Part shown: one piece after another, positions 17,057 to 24,681 of the stretch
Numbering within the stretch: position 1 is the stretch's first letter
How the letters are laid out: each line of letters starts with the position of its first letter
The notes under the pieces: generated by a model
Database searches by the model: none
Told to the model about the DNA's origin: nothing
The model's input: only the letters and a program-made list of their open reading frames with translations
Assembly (NCBI RefSeq): GCF_003261575.2
Contig: NZ_CP036175.1
Span: 5,642,001-5,706,000 of the forward strand
Reading direction: 5' to 3'
Source of the DNA: Klebsiella huaxiensis
GTDB lineage: Bacteria; Pseudomonadota; Gammaproteobacteria; Enterobacterales; Enterobacteriaceae
Length of the DNA stretch: 64,000 nucleotides
Translations under genes and position numbers: made by a program

Positions 17057-17319
17057 AACCTGTCGAAGGCCCTCTGCTGCTCTTCACCCTGATGTTGTCT
17101 GCCGTAACCCTGAGCGGCTGTGGCGACAAAAATGAACGCGAGTTTATCCGGGGATGCAAATCAGGCGGCGGTACTACCGCCGTCTGCGGATGTATCCGGG
17201 ATGACCTCAAAACGAAATATACGCACGGGGAGCTGGAGAAAATGAACCAGCAATACGGTTATGTCCCCCCGCGCTTCATGGACAACATGCTGAGCGCTGC
17301 TCAGCAGTGCAGAAAATAA
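17053..17319 (+). CDS. Small lipoprotein
   Basis: 88 residues from a GTG start that overlaps the regulator's stop (GTGA). The signal peptide LLLFTLMLSAVTLSGC ends in a lipobox LSGC. The mature part has four further cysteines (RGCKSG, AVCGCIRDDL, QQCRK), which could pair as two disulfides in the periplasm. After the Cys comes Gly-Asp; an Asp at +2 would favour inner-membrane retention, but here Asp is at +3, so outer-membrane sorting is possible. Same gene position as yfjS/yafY-type lipoproteins in CP4 elements; function unknown. Confidence 0.75.
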   Translation: MKPVEGPLLLFTLMLSAVTLSGCGDKNEREFIRGCKSGGGTTAVCGCIRDDLKTKYTHGELEKMNQQYGYVPPRFMDNMLSAAQQCRK

Positions 17320-17331
17320 GGAAATCTGAAC

Positions 17332-17643
17332 ATGGCGCTTGTCATTAAATATTTCGCGATTGCCTTCGCCATCGCGCTTGTGGTCGTGCTGTTTAACGTG
17401 TTCGGGAGTACCGGCGAGATACGCAGTTTTGGTCAGGGAATGGAATATCTGTTCTGGATGACGCTTGGGCCCGGAGCCGGTATGACGGTCGGTGCTGCTC
17501 TTCGACAATGGCTGATGCCGGATGCGGTATACACCCGCGAAGGAATGACCGGATTACTCAAGGCCCGTCTGTTCTGGCTTGTGGGCCCACAGTATATCGG
17601 CTGGCTGGCCGGACTTATCGTCGTGGGTAAACAACTCATGTAA
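17332..17643 (+). CDS. Small inner-membrane protein
   Basis: 103 residues with three hydrophobic segments (YFAIAFAIALVVVLFNVF; FWMTLGPGAGMTVGAAL; LVGPQYIGWLAGLIVV). No family recognised. It follows the lipoprotein by 12 bases with AAGGAAATC ahead of the ATG, so it is in the same operon. An envelope partner of the neighbouring lipoprotein is inferred from context only. Confidence 0.65.
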   Translation: MALVIKYFAIAFAIALVVVLFNVFGSTGEIRSFGQGMEYLFWMTLGPGAGMTVGAALRQWLMPDAVYTREGMTGLLKARLFWLVGPQYIGWLAGLIVVGKQLM

Positions 17644-17689
17644 CACGGCTGCCCCCCAACAACATTTTTGACTGAGAAGGAAAAATACC

Positions 17690-18160
17690 ATGCGATTCAT
17701 GCACGCCATCCTGTCAGCAGGATTACTGACCTTTGCCATCACGGCACAGGCGGTCCCCAATATGTGGAGCAGTGGCTTCGGTATGGGCGTCACCGAGTAC
17801 ATCATCACCAGCCCGGAAAACGTGATGATGAACCTGAACTGCACCGGCAACCCTGACGACCAGAATATCCTGCAGCATCACGTCATGCTCACCCTGCCTG
17901 ACGGCAGCGGTGCCGATTCACAGGATGAGAAAACCGCCATCACCGTCGTCACGGATGACCAGACGTTCCCCCTGCCGTCCTCTCTGGGCTGGCGTAACGG
18001 CGACAACGCCTGGCTGTCGTTCATTGATGCCATCAGAAAAGCAACGTCGTTTGAGATTTACGTCAACGACAAACAGGTGGGGCACTTTACCCCTTCGGCT
18101 GGAAACGTTCACAAGGTTCTGGCTGATATGCCCGAATGCACGACACTGACCGCCGGGTAA
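17690..18160 (+). CDS. Secreted periplasmic protein (YfjT-like position)
   Basis: 156 residues with a cleavable signal peptide (ILSAGLLTFAITAQA, cleavage near residue 21). The mature protein is acidic, with two cysteines (NCTGN and ECTTL) that could form a disulfide. The repeat-free body reads as beta-rich. No enzyme motif. AGAAGGA lies before the ATG. Order regulator, lipoprotein, membrane protein, secreted protein parallels yfjR to yfjT/U in CP4-57. Function unknown. Confidence 0.65.
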   Translation: MRFMHAILSAGLLTFAITAQAVPNMWSSGFGMGVTEYIITSPENVMMNLNCTGNPDDQNILQHHVMLTLPDGSGADSQDEKTAITVVTDDQTFPLPSSLGWRNGDNAWLSFIDAIRKATSFEIYVNDKQVGHFTPSAGNVHKVLADMPECTTLTAG

Positions 18161-18208
18161 CCCGGCGCATCCCCGGTTTACAGCAAAATCAATCAAGGAC
18201 AATACGAT

Positions 18209-18721
18209 ATGACCGACATTTCGACACTCAGCCAGCGACTGACGACGCCAACCCTGCATTTTGTTCTACTCACCGTCGCCACCTGCGGCATCTGGCCGTT
18301 ACTGTGGCTGTACCGAAAACAGCAGATTATCAGCGACACCACCGGATATCCGGTTTGCGGCAATCTGTTTATCATCTGGCTCGCCGTCTGTTTTGGGCTC
18401 GGACGACAGTTCGGCGTGATGGCCTCACCGGACCTGGCGGGCTACTACACGGGCAGCGATACACTGTTGGCCTTAAGCGGCATTCTGTCGCTCACCTGCG
18501 GCGTGATGTACATCGTCTGGGCCTTTAAGGCCAGAGCAGCACTGCGACACTATGCGCTGAACACCTTCCGGTTTGACCTGAAGATGAATGCGTTTTATAC
18601 CGTGGTGCTCAACGTCTTCTACATTACATACTGCATCAACGATATGCCGCAGGCACTGGCGAAGCACCGCATTATTCATGGTCAGGCCCCTGTGCCGCCG
18701 GAGTCTCCGTCACCGCAGTAA
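18209..18721 (+). CDS. DUF4234-like inner-membrane protein
   Basis: 170 residues with four or five membrane segments. The opening, STLSQRLTTPTLHFVLLTV followed by CGIWPLLWLYRK, has the L..T.GIW..WLY pattern of DUF4234, and the tail NVFYITYCINDMPQ fits as well. AAGGA precedes the ATG with 8 bases. Last membrane gene of the run that begins with the WYL regulator. Function of the family is not known to me. Confidence 0.65.
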   Translation: MTDISTLSQRLTTPTLHFVLLTVATCGIWPLLWLYRKQQIISDTTGYPVCGNLFIIWLAVCFGLGRQFGVMASPDLAGYYTGSDTLLALSGILSLTCGVMYIVWAFKARAALRHYALNTFRFDLKMNAFYTVVLNVFYITYCINDMPQALAKHRIIHGQAPVPPESPSPQ

Positions 18722-18803
18722 CGCAGCTCTCCTCTTATTATCCGGCCGGGGCATTCCTGTGTGCCCCAGATTCATCCGGATCCCCCCTCTGAGATTTGAC
18801 CCA

Positions 18804-19025
18804 ATGACATTACTGAAAATCGTGCTCAACACCCTGCGTCAGGTGCTGACGTGGTGCGCCAGCAGCCGGGCGCAGCAGTTTGTGGAAGACCACTTCCGCG
18901 AAGAAGGCTATGACGAAGACAGTATTTACATCGCCAGACAGGCGGCAACCCTGCTCGCAGGTGCCTTAATCACAGCGCTCATGGAACAGATACTGCAGCT
19001 TATTGCCACACACTTAACCCACTGA
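18804..19025 (+). CDS. Small hypothetical protein (73 aa)
   Basis: Reads MTLLKIVLNTLRQVLTWCAS, an acidic middle (EDHFREEGYDEDS), then an amphipathic/hydrophobic helix AATLLAGALITALMEQILQL. The two hydrophobic helices suggest membrane association. No family recognised, and the ribosome site is poor. Its stop codon touches the terminator at 19026. Confidence 0.5.
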   Translation: MTLLKIVLNTLRQVLTWCASSRAQQFVEDHFREEGYDEDSIYIARQAATLLAGALITALMEQILQLIATHLTH

Positions 19026-19056
19026 TGCCCTGCTCACTGAGCGGGGCATTTTGTTT
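19026..19056 (+). terminator. Hairpin terminator closing the envelope-gene run
   Basis: TGCCCTGCTC and GAGCGGGGCA (one G-T pair) around ACT, followed by TTTTGTTTT. Confidence 0.75.
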
Positions 19057-19080
19057 TATGCCATTCATCAGGAACTGAAT

Positions 19081-19314
19081 ATGCAAGTCACTGACGATAC
19101 GTCGTTACCGCCAGGGCAATTCACCCGCCGACAGGCTGAAGCCGTGGTCACGCTTTACCACAACGTCACTATAGAAGATGACCAGGGTACGCACTTTCGG
19201 CTGGTTATTCGCGACAGCGAGGGGACGTTAATCTGGCGGGCCTGGAATTTTGAAGCCAGTGCCGGGGAATGGCTTAACCGCTATCTGCTCAGCCACGGGA
19301 TCCCCAAACACTGA
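19081..19314 (+). CDS. DUF905 family protein (YkfF/YfjQ-region type)
   Basis: 77 residues. PPGQFTRRQAEAVVTLYHNV then TIEDDQGTHFRLVIRD and LIWRAWNFE is the DUF905 pattern seen in YkfF of CP4-6. Compact, soluble, no signal. It lies between two terminators (19026 and 19350), so it is its own cassette. Function unknown. Confidence 0.75.
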   Translation: MQVTDDTSLPPGQFTRRQAEAVVTLYHNVTIEDDQGTHFRLVIRDSEGTLIWRAWNFEASAGEWLNRYLLSHGIPKH

Positions 19315-19349
19315 CACACCACAGCTTAACCCAATAGCGACCACACAAA

Positions 19350-19388
19350 AAAGCCATGCTCCCACAGGAGCATGGCTGTTTTGTTTAT
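19350..19388 (+). terminator. Strong hairpin terminator
   Basis: AGCCATGCTCC and GGAGCATGGCT (perfect 11 bp) around four bases, followed by GTTTTGTTT. Confidence 0.85.
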
Positions 19389-19417
19389 GCCGTTAAATCA
19401 ACAATAAGGAATTTACC

Positions 19418-20236
19418 ATGAGACTAGCCAGCCGCTTTGGACGGACAAACCAGATCCGTCGCGATCGTCCGTTAACCCGCGAAGAACTGATGCAGGTCGT
19501 TCCCAGCGTATTCAGTGCAGATCGCCACGGTTCCAGGAGCGAAAAATACGCTTACATACCCACCATTACTCTGCTCGAAAATCTTCAACGCGAAGGCTTT
19601 GAACCCTTCTTCGCCTGCCAGTCACGCGTACGCGACCCTGACCGCCGGGAGCACACCAAACATCTGCTGCGCCTGCGTCGTACCGGTCAGATAACCGGCC
19701 AGCAGGTTCCCGAAATCATTTTGCTTAACTCGCACGATGGTAGCAGCTCATACCAGATGCTGCCGGGGCTGTTCAGAGCCATCTGCACCAACGGGCTCGT
19801 CTGCGGACAGTCGTTCGGTGAAATTCGTGTACCGCATCGTGGCGATGTGGCCGGGAAAGTGATTGAGGGGGCTTATGAAGTGCTCGGTGTCTTTGATCGG
19901 GTGGAAGAAAAGCGCGAGGCCATGCAGTCACTTCGACTACCAGCACCCGCGCAACATGCCCTGGCGAACGCCGCACTGACATACCGCTTTGGTGAAGAAT
20001 ATCAGCCGGTGACCGCAGCGCAGATACTGACACCGCGACGGTATGAGGACCATCAGGACGACCTGTGGACCGTTTATAACCGCATTCAGGAATCGTTGCT
20101 GAAAGGCGGGCTGAGCGGACGCACCGCACAGGGTAAACGTACCCACACTCGTGCGGTTAACGGTATCGACGGGGATATCAAACTCAACCGCGCGCTCTGG
20201 GTGATGGCCGAAGAACTGCAGCAGGCACTGAGCTGA
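19418..20236 (+). CDS. DUF932 protein (YafZ/YfjQ family)
   Basis: 272 residues, the usual length. It opens LASRFG and has LTREELMQVVPSVFSADRH, RSEKYAYIPT, then GLFRAICTNGLVCG and the late DDLWTVYNRIQESLLKGGL with RAVNGIDGDIKLNRALW. This is the YafZ/YfjQ/YkfB-type DUF932 pattern, related to plasmid and phage proteins of unknown function often called phage/plasmid-like TIGR03299. The AAGGAATTTACC ribosome site is clear. Its stop overlaps the next start (TGATG). Confidence 0.85.
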   Translation: MRLASRFGRTNQIRRDRPLTREELMQVVPSVFSADRHGSRSEKYAYIPTITLLENLQREGFEPFFACQSRVRDPDRREHTKHLLRLRRTGQITGQQVPEIILLNSHDGSSSYQMLPGLFRAICTNGLVCGQSFGEIRVPHRGDVAGKVIEGAYEVLGVFDRVEEKREAMQSLRLPAPAQHALANAALTYRFGEEYQPVTAAQILTPRRYEDHQDDLWTVYNRIQESLLKGGLSGRTAQGKRTHTRAVNGIDGDIKLNRALWVMAEELQQALS

Positions 20237-20490
20237 TGCAGCACATTCCTGCAAATACCCGTCTGACGGCTGTCTGGCCCGTTTCCCTGCAAAACCAGTC
20301 CGGCTGCCGTTCCATCTCCGACGATGACCTCTGCGCCTGGTGCAGACATCTTTGCTACCGTCCCGGCGAGCTCAGCCTGTGCCGACTGTCTGTATCTGAC
20401 AGCATCTGGCCCTCACGGTGCGATGAAGATGGCTATGCGCAGTCCTGCCCGTCACTCCTGCTGAACCAGCATCCCCAACCCGATAAATAA
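20236..20490 (+). CDS. Small Cys-rich hypothetical protein
   Basis: 84 residues; the ATG overlaps the stop of the DUF932 gene (TGATG), so translation is probably coupled. Six cysteines in SGCRS, DLCAWCRHLC, SLCRL and RCDED/SCPS make a metal or disulfide site possible. No signal peptide. Not recognised as a family; support comes from overlap and spacing (16 bases to the next gene). Confidence 0.45.
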   Translation: MQHIPANTRLTAVWPVSLQNQSGCRSISDDDLCAWCRHLCYRPGELSLCRLSVSDSIWPSRCDEDGYAQSCPSLLLNQHPQPDK

Positions 20491-20506
20491 ACAAGGAAAA
20501 ACTAAC

Positions 20507-20980
20507 ATGACCGACATTATTAACCTTCACGATACCCTTCCGTTACCGCCACAACCTGCCGGTTCTGCGCCAGCGCTGACCGCCACCCTCGTACAGGACG
20601 AGCAGCGCATCGGCTTTTGGCCGCAGTACTTCGGCAGCATACCGCAGTGGATAATCCTTGAGCCGACGGTCTTCGCGTGGATGGACCGTTTCTGCGCCGA
20701 CTACAACGGCGGTATCTGGAATTTTTATACGCTCAGCAACGGTGGTGCGTTTATGGCCCCGGAAGCGGAGAACAATGAACCGTGGTCGCTGTTCAACACT
20801 ATGAACGGCAACGGCGGTGAACTCAGTGCCGACGCTGCGGGGATTGCCGTCTGTCTGATGACTTACAGCCACCATGCCATGCGCACCGAATGCGATGCCA
20901 TGACGGAGCACTACTACCGCCTGCGGGATTACGCGCTCAGTCACCCGGAATGCAGCGCCATCATGCACATCATCGACTGA
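20507..20980 (+). CDS. ArdB/KlcA-type antirestriction protein (YfjX/YafX)
   Basis: 157 residues. Signatures: VQDEQRIGFWPQYFGSIPQW, then FCADYNGGIWNFYTLSNGG, FMAPE, and DAAGIAVCLMTYSHHA. Family knowledge: ArdB/KlcA proteins block type I restriction in vivo and help incoming plasmids or islands. AAGGAAAAACTAAC precedes the ATG. It is in the same place as YfjX relative to RadC and the toxin-antitoxin genes in CP4-57. Confidence 0.88.
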   Translation: MTDIINLHDTLPLPPQPAGSAPALTATLVQDEQRIGFWPQYFGSIPQWIILEPTVFAWMDRFCADYNGGIWNFYTLSNGGAFMAPEAENNEPWSLFNTMNGNGGELSADAAGIAVCLMTYSHHAMRTECDAMTEHYYRLRDYALSHPECSAIMHIID

Positions 20981-20990
20981 GCATCCCGCC

Positions 20991-21209
20991 ATGTCGTATG
21001 AACTGTCTCACCTGAATACCCTGTGGGATGCGCTGGGGAAAATAACGGTCAGGGATGAGGACGGAGACGTTGTGACCGACGAACTCTTCCTGCATTTTCT
21101 GACGGGCACCTCTCTCTTCCCTATCTGGTCATGGTTTGAATCCCAGCACGACGAGTTCGTCGTTGCCGTGAAACTGTACAACACATCAATCCCGGACGGG
21201 TCAACATAA
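20991..21209 (+). CDS. Small acidic hypothetical protein
   Basis: 72 residues, acidic, no signal or membrane part (ELSHLNTLWDALGKI, EDGDVVTDELFLHFL, WFESQHDEFVV). It starts 10 bases after the antirestriction stop and ends 11 bases before the RadC-like gene. Low positive charge recalls DNA mimics, but the size and sequence do not allow a claim. Confidence 0.5.
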   Translation: MSYELSHLNTLWDALGKITVRDEDGDVVTDELFLHFLTGTSLFPIWSWFESQHDEFVVAVKLYNTSIPDGST

Positions 21210-21220
21210 AGGAAAAGCCA

Positions 21221-21703
21221 ATGAATATAACCCCTTGCCCCCCCGACAGCGGGGGAATATCTCCCGCCGCACAGCGCACTATCCGACGTGCGCTGACCCT
21301 GCTGGAACGCCAGTTACGCGAGCCCGGCGCCTCCTTTACCTCCACCACCGCCGTTCGTGACTGGCTGCGTCTGCAACTCGCCTCACTGGAGCGTGAAGTA
21401 TTCACTGTACTCTTCCTCGATAACCAGCATCGTCTGATAGCCCACGAAACGCTCTTCACCGGCACCATCAATCATACGCAGGTCCATCCCCGCGAGGTGG
21501 TTAAGGCCGGTCTGAAGCATAACTGTGCCGCTGTCATTGTGGCGCATTGCCACCCGTCAGGCCTTGCCGAACCCAGCAATGCAGATCGTCAGGTCACTAC
21601 GCGTATTCAGCAGGCGCTGGAGCTGGTTGATATCCGACTGCTTGATCACCTGGTGGTGGGCGGCATGGAGATCGTCTCGTTTGCTGAGAGAGGGTGGCTT
21701 TAA
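21221..21703 (+). CDS. RadC-like JAB-domain protein (YeeS/YkfG/YfjY)
   Basis: 160 residues. The JAB/MPN metal site HCHPSG is at H109-x-H111 with D122 following (EPSNADRQ). The family was named after a mis-mapped repair gene and its biochemical role is unclear; the island-borne short forms lack the helix-hairpin-helix part of chromosomal RadC, as here. AAGGAAAAGCC lies before the ATG. Confidence 0.88.
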   Translation: MNITPCPPDSGGISPAAQRTIRRALTLLERQLREPGASFTSTTAVRDWLRLQLASLEREVFTVLFLDNQHRLIAHETLFTGTINHTQVHPREVVKAGLKHNCAAVIVAHCHPSGLAEPSNADRQVTTRIQQALELVDIRLLDHLVVGGMEIVSFAERGWL

Positions 21704-21716
21704 GGAGAGAATAACG

Positions 21717-21938
21717 ATGAAAATCATCAGCAAACGCCAGGCGATGGCGATATACCGCCAGCATCCGCAGTCCCGGTTGTTTCGCTTCTGTGCCGGCAAA
21801 TACACATGGTCCGGCAGCATCTGCCACTACGCAGGTCGGGAAGTGCAGGATATCAGCGGCGTGCTCGCCGTCTTCGCAGAACACCGTCAGGACCGCAACG
21901 GCCCGTACGTCGTATTACGCAGCGTTACGCTGAATTAA
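21717..21938 (+). CDS. DUF987 protein (YeeT/YkfH/YpjJ)
   Basis: 73 residues. MKIISKRQAMAIYRQHPQSR then FRFCAGKYTWSGSICHYAGR and VQDISGVLAVFAEHR is the YeeT pattern. It always sits between the RadC-like gene and the CbeA-type antitoxin in CP4-44, CP4-6 and CP4-57, as it does here. AAGGAGAGAATAACG precedes the ATG. Function unknown. Confidence 0.85.
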   Translation: MKIISKRQAMAIYRQHPQSRLFRFCAGKYTWSGSICHYAGREVQDISGVLAVFAEHRQDRNGPYVVLRSVTLN

Positions 21939-21961
21939 TTCACGTTTAAGGAAGGCTAAAA

Positions 21962-22321
21962 TTGTCGAATACAATACCGCCTGTAAACCACGATATCGCC
22001 GCCCCTTGGTGGGGGCTTAAACGCGATATCACCCCCTGTTTTGGCGCACGTCTGGTGCAGGAGGGCAACCGGCTGCATTACCTGAACGACCGCGCCAGCA
22101 TCACCGGCACCTTCAGCGACGCGGATTTACGCCATCTCGACCAGGCATTCCCGCTACTGCTGAAGCAACTGGAGCTGATGCTGCTTTCCGGTGAGCTGAA
22201 TCCCCGTCATCAGCACTGCGTCACGCTGTATGCAAAAGGGCTGATATGCGAGGCCGACAGCCTCGGCTCGCACGGGTACGTCTATCTCGCAATTTACCCG
22301 ACACCTGCAACAACAGAATAA
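21962..22321 (+). CDS. cbeA: CbeA (YeeU)-family antitoxin, TTG start
   Basis: 119 residues. PPVNHDIAAPWWGLKRDITP then CFGARLVQEGNRLHYLNDRA matches YeeU/YafW/YfjZ. Family knowledge: this is the antitoxin of a type IV system that opposes CbtA by bundling and stabilising MreB and FtsZ rather than by binding the toxin. The start is a TTG at 21962 behind AAGGAAGG; the conserved N-terminus (SNT.P...HDI) begins right there and no ATG fits, so output is probably kept low. Confidence 0.88.
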   Translation: MSNTIPPVNHDIAAPWWGLKRDITPCFGARLVQEGNRLHYLNDRASITGTFSDADLRHLDQAFPLLLKQLELMLLSGELNPRHQHCVTLYAKGLICEADSLGSHGYVYLAIYPTPATTE

Positions 22322-22370
22322 ACCTCCCGGCAGTTTTCCTTCGTTTAACTCACCAGTAAAGGTTTCCATT

Positions 22371-22748
22371 ATGCAAACACAACCTGTTCCTCCGAAACGG
22401 GAGGTTTCGCCACGCCCGTCACCCGTGGCGATCTGGCAGCGCCTCCTGAGTCACCTGCTGGACCGTCACTACGGTCTGACGCTCAACGACACGCCATTTG
22501 GCAAAGATGGTGTGATCCAAGAGCATATCGATGCCGGTATCTCACTGTGCGACGCGGTGAATTTCATCGTGGAGAAATACGACCTGGTACGCACTGATCG
22601 TCGCGGTTTTAACGCGGAAACTCAGTCGCCGCTTCTCACCAGTATCGATATTCTCCGCGCCCGCAAAGCCACCGGGCTGATGACCCGTCATAGCTACAGG
22701 GCCGTTACCGACATCACCACCGGCAAATACCGTGAGGTGCAACCATGA
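22371..22748 (+). CDS. cbtA: CbtA (YeeV)-family toxin
   Basis: 125 residues. SPVAIWQRLLSHLLDRHYGL then LNDTPFGKDGVIQEHIDAGI, FIVEKYDLVRTDR and TSIDILRARKATGLM are the CbtA/YkfI/YpjF hallmarks. The toxin blocks polymerisation of the cytoskeletal proteins FtsZ and MreB, so cells lose shape and stop dividing. It lies 49 bases after its antitoxin and overlaps the DUF5983 gene (ATGA). It looks intact, so the pair is probably active. Confidence 0.88.
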   Translation: MQTQPVPPKREVSPRPSPVAIWQRLLSHLLDRHYGLTLNDTPFGKDGVIQEHIDAGISLCDAVNFIVEKYDLVRTDRRGFNAETQSPLLTSIDILRARKATGLMTRHSYRAVTDITTGKYREVQP

Positions 22749-23236
22749 AGCTGTCCCTGACGGTGGAAGCCGATGCCATCAACGTACTGGCCCTCAACAT
22801 GGGCCGGATCGTCGTAGACATTGACGGTATTGAACTGACCGACCTGATCAATGTGGTGAACCAGAACGGTTATTCGCTTCTCGTTGCTGACGAACCGGGG
22901 AAATTGATTGTTGAAGATCCAATTCCGCCCGTTGCCCGCCTGAACGGCATTCAGTGCAGCACTGCACATATCACGGCGGAAGACAATGCTCTGCTGTTTA
23001 CCCTTTCACACCAGCATGAAGACTTTGGCGAGTCTGAATGGATTAGTTATACCGGCTCGGGTTATCTGCTCCACCTGGGCGCGTGGTCGTTTCCGGTCTT
23101 ACGCCTCAAACGCCTCGGTCTGTCAAAAGCCTGCCGTCGGTTATTAGTGACGCTTATGCGTCGCTACGCCGCTGGCATTGTTCATCTGGATGCCTTTGGC
23201 GAAGTGCTACCAAGTTTTACAACCTTTGACTGGTAA
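22745..23236 (+). CDS. DUF5983 protein
   Basis: 163 residues whose ATG overlaps the toxin stop (ATGA), so it is translated with cbtA. It reads MKLSLTVEADAINVLALNMG, RIVVDIDGIELTDLI, then LFTLSHQHEDFGESEWI and YLLHLGAWSFPVLRLKRLG. This protein regularly follows YeeV-type toxins in islands; its role is unknown. No membrane segment. Confidence 0.7.
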   Translation: MKLSLTVEADAINVLALNMGRIVVDIDGIELTDLINVVNQNGYSLLVADEPGKLIVEDPIPPVARLNGIQCSTAHITAEDNALLFTLSHQHEDFGESEWISYTGSGYLLHLGAWSFPVLRLKRLGLSKACRRLLVTLMRRYAAGIVHLDAFGEVLPSFTTFDW

Positions 23237-23265
23237 CCCCACCTCAATCACCACAAGGTTTTTAC

Positions 23266-23469
23266 ATGCCGGAATTAACCACCGAAGTGGCTCTCAACAT
23301 TCTGATTGGCTGGCTGCAGGACAACATCAGTTGCAACACCGGCATTATTTTCGACAACGACGAAGACAAGACGGATTCAGCAGTGCTGTTGCCCTGGATT
23401 GAGCAGGCGCGAAACGATGTTCGTAATCTCCGCCATCTTCAGCTTCTGCAACAGACCAGAACCTGTTAG
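23266..23469 (+). CDS. DUF957 protein
   Basis: 67 residues: LTTEVALNILIGWLQDNISC, NTGIIFDNDEDKTDSA, LPWIEQARNDVRNL. This is the DUF957 pattern, a small protein found after CbtA/DUF5983 in CP4-type islands. Soluble and acidic. Function unknown. Confidence 0.75.
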   Translation: MPELTTEVALNILIGWLQDNISCNTGIIFDNDEDKTDSAVLLPWIEQARNDVRNLRHLQLLQQTRTC

Positions 23470-23500
23470 CCACCGAACCATACTCACCACACACCTATAA

Positions 23501-23535
23501 GCCCCAGCCCTTACCGGCTGGCGCTTTGCTTTATA
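23501..23535 (+). terminator. Hairpin with T-rich tail before the DUF4942 gene
   Basis: GCCCCAGCC and GGCTGGCGC (one mismatch) around six bases, followed by TTTGCTTTA; the next gene's ribosome site follows at once. Confidence 0.6.
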
Positions 23536-23549
23536 TAAAGGAAATTAAA

Positions 23550-24395
23550 ATGTCAGATCTTACCCTCACCGAACCTGAAGTGTTAACCGGCCATACCGAT
23601 GTGATTTGTTCTACCAGTATTGAGCGCATCATCACCGGACGTAATTTCGCGATTGCACAGATTGAAACGCTGATACAACAACTTGACGATATCTCGACGC
23701 TGACCCGCAGCATCGGCGGTGGTAAAGCGAATGAATAGGGAATGCGGCAATACAGCTACGACTGCTGGCTGATGGAGGATACTGATACGGCCATGAAAGC
23801 CATTACTCGCAATATCGATCGTGGTATATGGCGGGATCTGATGCAACGCTCGGGAATGCTGGCGCTCATGGACGCACAGGTCCGCGACGAGTGGTACAAC
23901 AGCCTGGAGAAAGACGATATTCCGGCTATCAGTGAAGAGAATATTCTCAACACATTCGAACAACTGCATCTGAATAAAGGTGAGGTGTTTGAACGAGGTG
24001 TGATTAACGTGTTTAAAGGTCTGAGCTGGAATTTTAAGACAAACAGCCCCTGTAGGTTTGGCGGGAAAATCATCGTGACGGGGCTTGTCAAATATGACCG
24101 GTGGGGATTTGGTCTGAACTGGGGCTGGCAGCGTGACCGGTTAACGGACCTTGAGCGCATGCTGATGCTGCTGGATGGGAAGGCCATCCCCGACAATCGC
24201 GCCGACGTCACGCGCCGGTTAAGCGACCATATCCATGAGAACAGGCATAGCACCCGTTATGAGGATGAGATGTCTGTGATTAAGTATTTTCAGAAGGGAA
24301 CTGTCCATATCACGTTCAGGCGATCGGAGCTGGTCGATAAGCTGAACGACATTATCGCGAAACACTATCCAGGGGCGTTGCCCACTAAACAGTAA
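23550..24395 (+). pseudogene. DUF4942 gene split by an in-frame amber codon
   Basis: The first 62 codons (MSDLTLTEPEVLTGHTDVIC ... IGGGKANE) end in TAG at 23736-23738. The very same frame then continues GMRQYSYDCWLMEDTDTAMK to the normal C-terminus FRRSELVDKLNDIIAKHYPG. Intact DUF4942 proteins run straight through this point with a tryptophan, so a TGG to TAG change is the simple reading. The C-terminal part could restart at the ATG 23742. In CP4 islands this gene closes the toxin-antitoxin block. Function of DUF4942 is unknown (it sits next to RadC, antirestriction and CbtA genes). Confidence 0.85.
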
Positions 24396-24406
24396 GGAAC
24401 CAAATT

Positions 24407-24643
24407 ATGGTATCATTTTCAAACATGGATGGTGCTCACTGCGATTCCGTAGTAGATCACTATACCTTGCCATCAAATAGTATTCAGATGGATGTAAAAG
24501 TTCCTGTTCAACCATCAAATTTTGACCCTTTGCAGAAGGGGGCCTTAATGGGGGCCTCAACGTTTATGGAACAAGATAAAAACCATTCTAATCAATGCAA
24601 TTACAAAACAAAATCCATTCCGAGTCCGGGCACCACTATTTAG
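24407..24643 (+). CDS. Hypothetical protein at the right end of the island
   Basis: 78 residues, no family recognised, low-complexity polar C-terminus. AAGGAACC lies 5 bases before the ATG, the gene follows the DUF4942 stop by 11 bases, and a perfect terminator starts 3 bases after its stop. Those three points favour a real but unknown gene. Confidence 0.4.
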   Translation: MVSFSNMDGAHCDSVVDHYTLPSNSIQMDVKVPVQPSNFDPLQKGALMGASTFMEQDKNHSNQCNYKTKSIPSPGTTI

Positions 24644-24645
24644 AG

Positions 24646-24670
24646 AACCCAGCCTATGGCTGGGTTTTTG
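24646..24670. terminator. Bidirectional terminator at island/chromosome junction
   Basis: AACCCAGCC and GGCTGGGTT (perfect 9 bp, 3-base loop), then TTTGCTTTT. It separates rightward island genes from the leftward oxidoreductase gene. Confidence 0.8.
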
Positions 24671-24681
24671 CTTTTCTGCTT

